Shown here in pieces: positions 60,184-64,000 of a stretch of 64,000 nt of DNA. The DNA lies in assembly GCA_040220855.1 (NCBI GenBank), contig JAVJVZ010000021.1:1-64000 (forward strand), given 5' to 3'. The first letter of the stretch is position 1. Every line of letters begins with the position of its first letter. Both the position numbers and the translations under genes were made by a program. The notes under the pieces were generated by a model. It saw only the letters and a program-made list of their open reading frames with translations, was not told the DNA's origin and made no database searches. The DNA comes from JACKNG01 sp040220855. Lineage in GTDB: Bacteria > Pseudomonadota > Gammaproteobacteria > Ga0077536.

Positions 60184-61490
60184 ACATCCTCATGATGACC
60201 AATACCTACCTGCCGCACGTCGGTGGCGTAGCGCGCTCGGTGGCTGCCTTCACCACGGCCTACCGCGAACGCGGTCACCGCGTGCTGGTAGCGGCGCCGG
60301 AGTTCGAGGGTCGCGACCCCGCCGAGCAGGACGTCGTCCGGGTCGCCGCGATGCAGAACTTCAACGGCAGCGACTTCTCGGTGATGTTGCCGGACAACGG
60401 TGTGCTCGATACCGCCGTAGAGCGATTCCGTCCCGCGATCATCCACGCCCACCACCCGTTCCTGGTCGGCGCTTCCGCGCAACGCCTGGCACTGCTGCAC
60501 GACTTGCCACTGGTCTTCACGCATCACACCATGTACGAACGCTATACACACTACGCTCCCGGCGATTCGCCCCTGCTCAAGCGCTTCGTCGCCAACCTGT
60601 CGACGGATTTCGCCAACCTCGCGCGTGAAGTATTCGCGCCCAGCGAGAGCATTGCACGGGTGCTCGCCAGGCGCGGCGTAACGAGTCCGATCACGGTCAT
60701 CCCCACCGGCCTGCCGCGAACCGCCTACGACGGCGGCAGTCGCGTCGGTATGCGCGCCGCGCTCGGCCTGCCGCGCAGCGCGGTCGTGGTAGGCCATGTC
60801 GGGCGCCTCGCGCCAGAGAAGAATCTCGACTTCCTCGCCCGCGCCGTGTGCACCTACCTGGGAAGCAATCCCGCGGCCTACTTCCTGGTTGTCGGTGCCG
60901 GCCCCATGCGCGGGGAGATTGGCGCCATCGCCGAGCGTGCGGGCGTTGCCGGGCGCGTGCTGCTGACCGGTGCGCTGGAACCACCGTTGCTGGAGAGTGC
61001 CTACCGGGCCATGGACGTGTTCGCCTTCGCCTCGCACTCGGAGACCCAGGGCATGGTGCTCACCGAGGCAATGGCGGCACGCACGCCGGTGGTCGCCCTC
61101 GACGCGCCGGGTGCGCGCGACGTGGTGCGTGACGGCTACAACGGCCGCCTGCTCGGAGAGGCCGACGAGCGGACCTTCGCGGACGCGCTGGCGTGGGTCG
61201 CGACACGGCCGGCGAATGCCCGACGTGCTCTCGGCCGCCACGCGCTCGCAAGCGCCCGCGAATACGCCCTCGACACCTGCGCCGACCGGGCACTGATGCG
61301 TTACCGCGCACTGCTCGAAGAACCGGCGACTCCCCGCGCGGCCTACCAGGACCAGTGGCAGCAGACCATGCAGCGAATCGGCGCGGAATGGTCGGTCATC
61401 AAGGGGCTCGCCGACGCTGCCGGCCGCGCACTGACGCGTCCGCGGGCCGACCGCGACGACGCCCCCTCGGAGGCGCCATCGCAGCGGTAA
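60180..61490 (+). CDS. GT4-family glycosyltransferase, glycolipid-synthase-like
   Basis: 436 residues. GT-B fold: the N-terminal TNTYLPHVGGVARSV, IIHAHHPFLVG and FTHHTMYERYTHY are close to diacylglycerol glucosyltransferases. The C-terminal nucleotide-sugar site is VGRLAPEKNLDFL... and SHSETQGMVLTEAMA. Together with the TVP38 protein and the glycosidase it probably forms a glycolipid or cell-surface glycan operon. Confidence 0.88.
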   Translation: MNILMMTNTYLPHVGGVARSVAAFTTAYRERGHRVLVAAPEFEGRDPAEQDVVRVAAMQNFNGSDFSVMLPDNGVLDTAVERFRPAIIHAHHPFLVGASAQRLALLHDLPLVFTHHTMYERYTHYAPGDSPLLKRFVANLSTDFANLAREVFAPSESIARVLARRGVTSPITVIPTGLPRTAYDGGSRVGMRAALGLPRSAVVVGHVGRLAPEKNLDFLARAVCTYLGSNPAAYFLVVGAGPMRGEIGAIAERAGVAGRVLLTGALEPPLLESAYRAMDVFAFASHSETQGMVLTEAMAARTPVVALDAPGARDVVRDGYNGRLLGEADERTFADALAWVATRPANARRALGRHALASAREYALDTCADRALMRYRALLEEPATPRAAYQDQWQQTMQRIGAEWSVIKGLADAAGRALTRPRADRDDAPSEAPSQR

Positions 61491-61724
61491 ATCCTGCACC
61501 CGCTTGTAAGCCTTGCCCTGTAAGGCCGCGCCTCGCTGCACCAATCCGCGCGACGCGCCGGGAAACACGGTCGCCGCGTGCTGGCATGGCTCTTGCGCCG
61601 TGCTGCGCGAGCATCGGCCCGACGGCACGACCAAGCGTGCCCGGCGGCCATGTGTTGCACGCGGCGCCGCCCCGCCGTCGCTTGCACGTTGACCTCGAAC
61701 CGCGGGGAAAGGAGTCATCACTGC

Positions 61725-62249
61725 ATGAGAACGACTTTGCTCGCACTCGCAGTCGCCGCTGCGAGCCCGGCCTCGATCGCGCAATCCGACGGCGATTCAC
61801 CCTATAGCCTCGATCCCGGCCCGCGCGCGGGCACCTGGGAATCGACCCTGACCGGGTCCGGCCAGTCCGACAGCGAGTTCGACAACTCCAACTTCGGTGT
61901 TACCGGCTCGCTCGGCTACTACAAGACCAAGAACCTGGTCTTCACCGTGAAACAGAGCCTGCAGCTCAACGACGACAACGACAGCACACTGTTCGGCGGA
62001 CGCACCATCGGCCAGGCCGCTTACCAGTGGGACCACGGCCGCTGGCAGCCCTACGTCGGCATGAACGTCGGCGGCATCTACGGCGCGACCGTCGCCGACG
62101 AGGCGGTGTTCGGTCCCGAAGTCGGCCTCAAGTACTACGTCAACGAGAGTACGTTCATGTTCGGCAACATCTCCTACGAGGTGCCGTTCGACGAGTGCTG
62201 CAAGGACGGCGTGGTGCCGTACTCGGTCGGCGTCGGTTTCAACTTCTAG
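61725..62249 (+). CDS. Outer-membrane beta-barrel-like protein
   Basis: 174 residues from ATG 61725 (AAAGGAG 9 bases upstream). A signal peptide (LALAVAAASPASIAQ) is followed by alternating aromatic strands and a terminal Phe (VGVGFNF), as in eight-stranded barrels of the OmpW/OmpX size class. No named family recognised. Confidence 0.75.
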   Translation: MRTTLLALAVAAASPASIAQSDGDSPYSLDPGPRAGTWESTLTGSGQSDSEFDNSNFGVTGSLGYYKTKNLVFTVKQSLQLNDDNDSTLFGGRTIGQAAYQWDHGRWQPYVGMNVGGIYGATVADEAVFGPEVGLKYYVNESTFMFGNISYEVPFDECCKDGVVPYSVGVGFNF

Positions 62250-62330
62250 CGCACCGACCCACTTCCGCCGCCCGGCCCGCGGCAGCCGCCGCGGGGCCGG
62301 CACGCACCACCCAGCACAGAGGCTCACTGC

Positions 62331-63269
62331 ATGGCTGCATTCCTTTCCAAGTTCGCGGCGGCGGCGTTCATAGCGCTGCTGTCCTGTCATTCCGCGTCCG
62401 CCCGCGCGCAAGCGGGCGACTTCACCGATGCGCTCGCGCGCGCCTACGAACAGCTCGCCGAACTCGAGCGACGCCAGGGCGATTCGCGCGATGCCGACGT
62501 CTACATGGCGCGCGCGCAGGCAGCGCGTCGCGGCGAAGCGCCGCCCCCGGAAGCGGTCGCGGCGCGCGTGCCGTTTCTCGACGAGGTCCACGTGTCAGCC
62601 CTCAGCGGCGCGCGCGAACGGCTCGTCAGTGCCCTCGCCGCCGGCGCACGCGAGAAAGCGGCACAGCCCGCTGCGCGCGCACAATCGTCCTACGACTGCT
62701 GGCTCGAACAGGCCAGTGAGGACCTGCAACCGGACCATATTGCCGCCTGTCGCCAGGCGTTCGACACGGCCATGGCCGCTGTCGACGATGCCCTTGCGGC
62801 ACCGCCGCCCGAGCCGGAGAAGCCGGTCGCCGCCGCGGACAGCGACGGTGATGGCGTCCCTGATGCTGCCGATGACTGTCCGCAGACCGCCGCCGGCACA
62901 CCGGTCGACGCCAGCGGTTGCCCGCGTATGCCGAAGCTCGAGGGCGTGCACTTCGCCTTCGACAAGGCCACGCTCACGGCGAGCGCCGAAGCGGTTCTCG
63001 ACGGCGTCGTTCGGACGGTCGAGGACAATCCGCACGTCCGCCTCGAACTGGTCGGGCACACCGACTCGGTGGGTGATGCGACCTACAACCGCAAGCTCTC
63101 GCAACAGCGTGCCGATGCCGCCCGCGACTACCTCGTCGCACAGGGGATCGACGCCGATCGCCTGAGCACCGCCGGCCGCGGCGAGTCGACACCGATCGCC
63201 GACAACAGCACCGCCGAGGGCCGCGCCGAGAACCGGCGCGTGGAGATCACCGCCCGCCCGGCACGCTGA
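62331..63269 (+). CDS. OmpA-family peptidoglycan-binding protein with TSP3-type calcium motif
   Basis: 312 residues. A signal peptide (FIALLSCHSASARA) is followed by a helical N-terminal part, a thrombospondin-3-like motif (DSDGDGVPDAADDCPQT), and the OmpA C-terminal domain (VHFAFDKATL, LVGHTDSVGDATYN, NRRVEITAR) that binds peptidoglycan. It ties the outer membrane to the cell wall. Confidence 0.93.
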   Translation: MAAFLSKFAAAAFIALLSCHSASARAQAGDFTDALARAYEQLAELERRQGDSRDADVYMARAQAARRGEAPPPEAVAARVPFLDEVHVSALSGARERLVSALAAGAREKAAQPAARAQSSYDCWLEQASEDLQPDHIAACRQAFDTAMAAVDDALAAPPPEPEKPVAAADSDGDGVPDAADDCPQTAAGTPVDASGCPRMPKLEGVHFAFDKATLTASAEAVLDGVVRTVEDNPHVRLELVGHTDSVGDATYNRKLSQQRADAARDYLVAQGIDADRLSTAGRGESTPIADNSTAEGRAENRRVEITARPAR

Positions 63270-63277
63270 CCACGCTC

Positions 63278-63314
63278 CCGGCATTCCGCGCCGAACTGCG
63301 GCGCGGAATGCCGG
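63278..63314. terminator. 16-bp perfect hairpin after the OmpA-like gene
   Basis: CCGGCATTCCGCGCCG and its exact complement flank the loop AACTG (63294-63298). It starts 9 bases after the stop of the OmpA-like gene. No T run follows, so it may be a factor-dependent terminator or mRNA-stabilising hairpin. Confidence 0.7.
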
Positions 63315-63420
63315 CCATCTCCCGACGGGACAAGGATGCACCGGGCGCGTGCGATTGCCGACGACGGCGTTTCGGCGTACAACGGTCGCTCGGTCGCGAC
63401 CGGGAGGGAGGTAACCGCCG

Positions 63421-63984
63421 ATGACGACTCTGGTCCTGGGACTCGTGGTGTTCTTCGCGGCGCATAGTTTCAGCATGGCACGCGGCGCGCGCGCCGCCCT
63501 CATCGGGCGCATCGGCGCGCTGCCCTACCGCCTGCTGTTTTCGCTCGTCTCGCTCGCCGGCTTCGTCGCTATCGTGATCGGATTCGGCGACGCGCCGCGC
63601 GTTGCCGTCTGGGCCCCACCCGCATGGATGCGCCACCTCACGATGCTGTTGATGCTGCCGGTGTTCGTGCTGCTCGTGGCCGCCTACGTGCCGGGCAACA
63701 TCAAGGCGCGCGTCGGCAACCCCATGCTCATCGCGGTCAAGACGTGGGCGCTGGCCCACCTGCTGGTCAACGGCGATCTCGCCTCGCTGCTGCTGTTCGG
63801 CAGCTTCCTCGCCTGGGCGGTGGTCGATCTGATCGCGGTCAAGCGCGGTGGGCGCAGTAGTACCGTCGCCAACCCGCGCGGCATGTTCGACGCCATCGCC
63901 ATCGCTGTCGGACTGGTCATCTACGGGCTCGTACTGACGCGCTGGCACGTGTACCTCGCCGGGGTTCCTTTGTTGGCGCCCTGA
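63421..63984 (+). CDS. NnrU-family membrane protein
   Basis: 187 residues with five or six membrane helices. LVVFFAAHSFSM, GRIGALPYRLLFSLVSLAGF and NIKARVGNPMLIAVKTWALAHLL match the NnrU family, linked to nitric-oxide reduction or heme and carotenoid metabolism in different bacteria. AGGGAGG precedes ATG 63421 by six bases. Neighbouring genes give no hint of denitrification. Confidence 0.88.
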   Translation: MTTLVLGLVVFFAAHSFSMARGARAALIGRIGALPYRLLFSLVSLAGFVAIVIGFGDAPRVAVWAPPAWMRHLTMLLMLPVFVLLVAAYVPGNIKARVGNPMLIAVKTWALAHLLVNGDLASLLLFGSFLAWAVVDLIAVKRGGRSSTVANPRGMFDAIAIAVGLVIYGLVLTRWHVYLAGVPLLAP

Positions 63985-64000
63985 GCGACGCGCCACGCGC

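Noticed and set aside
1..64000. CRISPR arrays, insertion sequences or rRNA genes
   Set aside because: No regularly spaced repeats, transposase motifs or rRNA signatures were seen anywhere in the window.

Overview
The window comes from a high-GC proteobacterial chromosome, most likely a gammaproteobacterium. The evidence is the gene order rplU-rpmA-obgE-proB / rpsT / murJ-ribF-lspA-ispH next to a fimT-pilV-pilW-pilX-pilY1-pilE minor-pilin operon, with ispB divergent from rplU and followed by tRNA-Pro. VPxP-type C-terminal sorting tails and a class-D-like sortase suggest an environmental, possibly marine or halophilic lineage. I cannot name the species from sequence alone.

Positions 1 to about 13,273 are the right part of an integrated temperate element (prophage or satellite) abutting the 3' end of a tRNA-Thr gene at 13,274-13,349. 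Its left end and any virion genes are outside the window. The element has a divergent repressor switch at about 5,170-5,960 with four related operator sequences. A leftward replication unit (HTH protein, then a TOPRIM/DUF927 primase-helicase) leaves this switch on one side. A long, tightly packed rightward operon leaves it on the other and ends in excisionase and integrase. Beside the attachment site are a two-gene accessory unit on the minus strand and a C4-type antisense RNA locus controlling a P22-type antirepressor. The left segment carries a recurring leader module: a GC-rich hairpin followed by GGAGACTAGCAACC-ATG.

Positions 13.4-32.2 kb are core chromosome: a Fur-family regulator, type IV pilus assembly genes, isoprenoid, lipoprotein, riboflavin and peptidoglycan genes (ispH, lspA, ribF, murJ), ribosomal proteins S20, L21 and L27, Obg GTPase, ProB, IspB and tRNA-Pro. 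ileS and fkpB, usual members of the ribF-lspA-ispH cluster, are absent here.

Positions 32.2-52.7 kb are accessory or surface-related. They hold a 1154-residue autotransporter-passenger-like protein ending in a PEP-CTERM-like tail instead of a beta-barrel, a CHRD protein with a similar tail, and a compact sortase cassette (small exported protein, sortase, LPKTA substrate). They also hold a signalling cluster (stand-alone DHp-like protein, REC-PAS-GGDEF-degenerate EAL protein, CheB-CheR-PAS-GAF-histidine kinase-REC giant), Cu/Zn superoxide dismutase, EF-hand proteins, small membrane proteins and a diacylglycerol-kinase-like protein.

Positions 53-64 kb hold acnD-prpF (2-methylcitrate cycle, without prpB or prpC nearby), a tightly coupled TVP38-glycosidase-glycosyltransferase operon, two outer-membrane or periplasmic proteins and an NnrU-family membrane protein.
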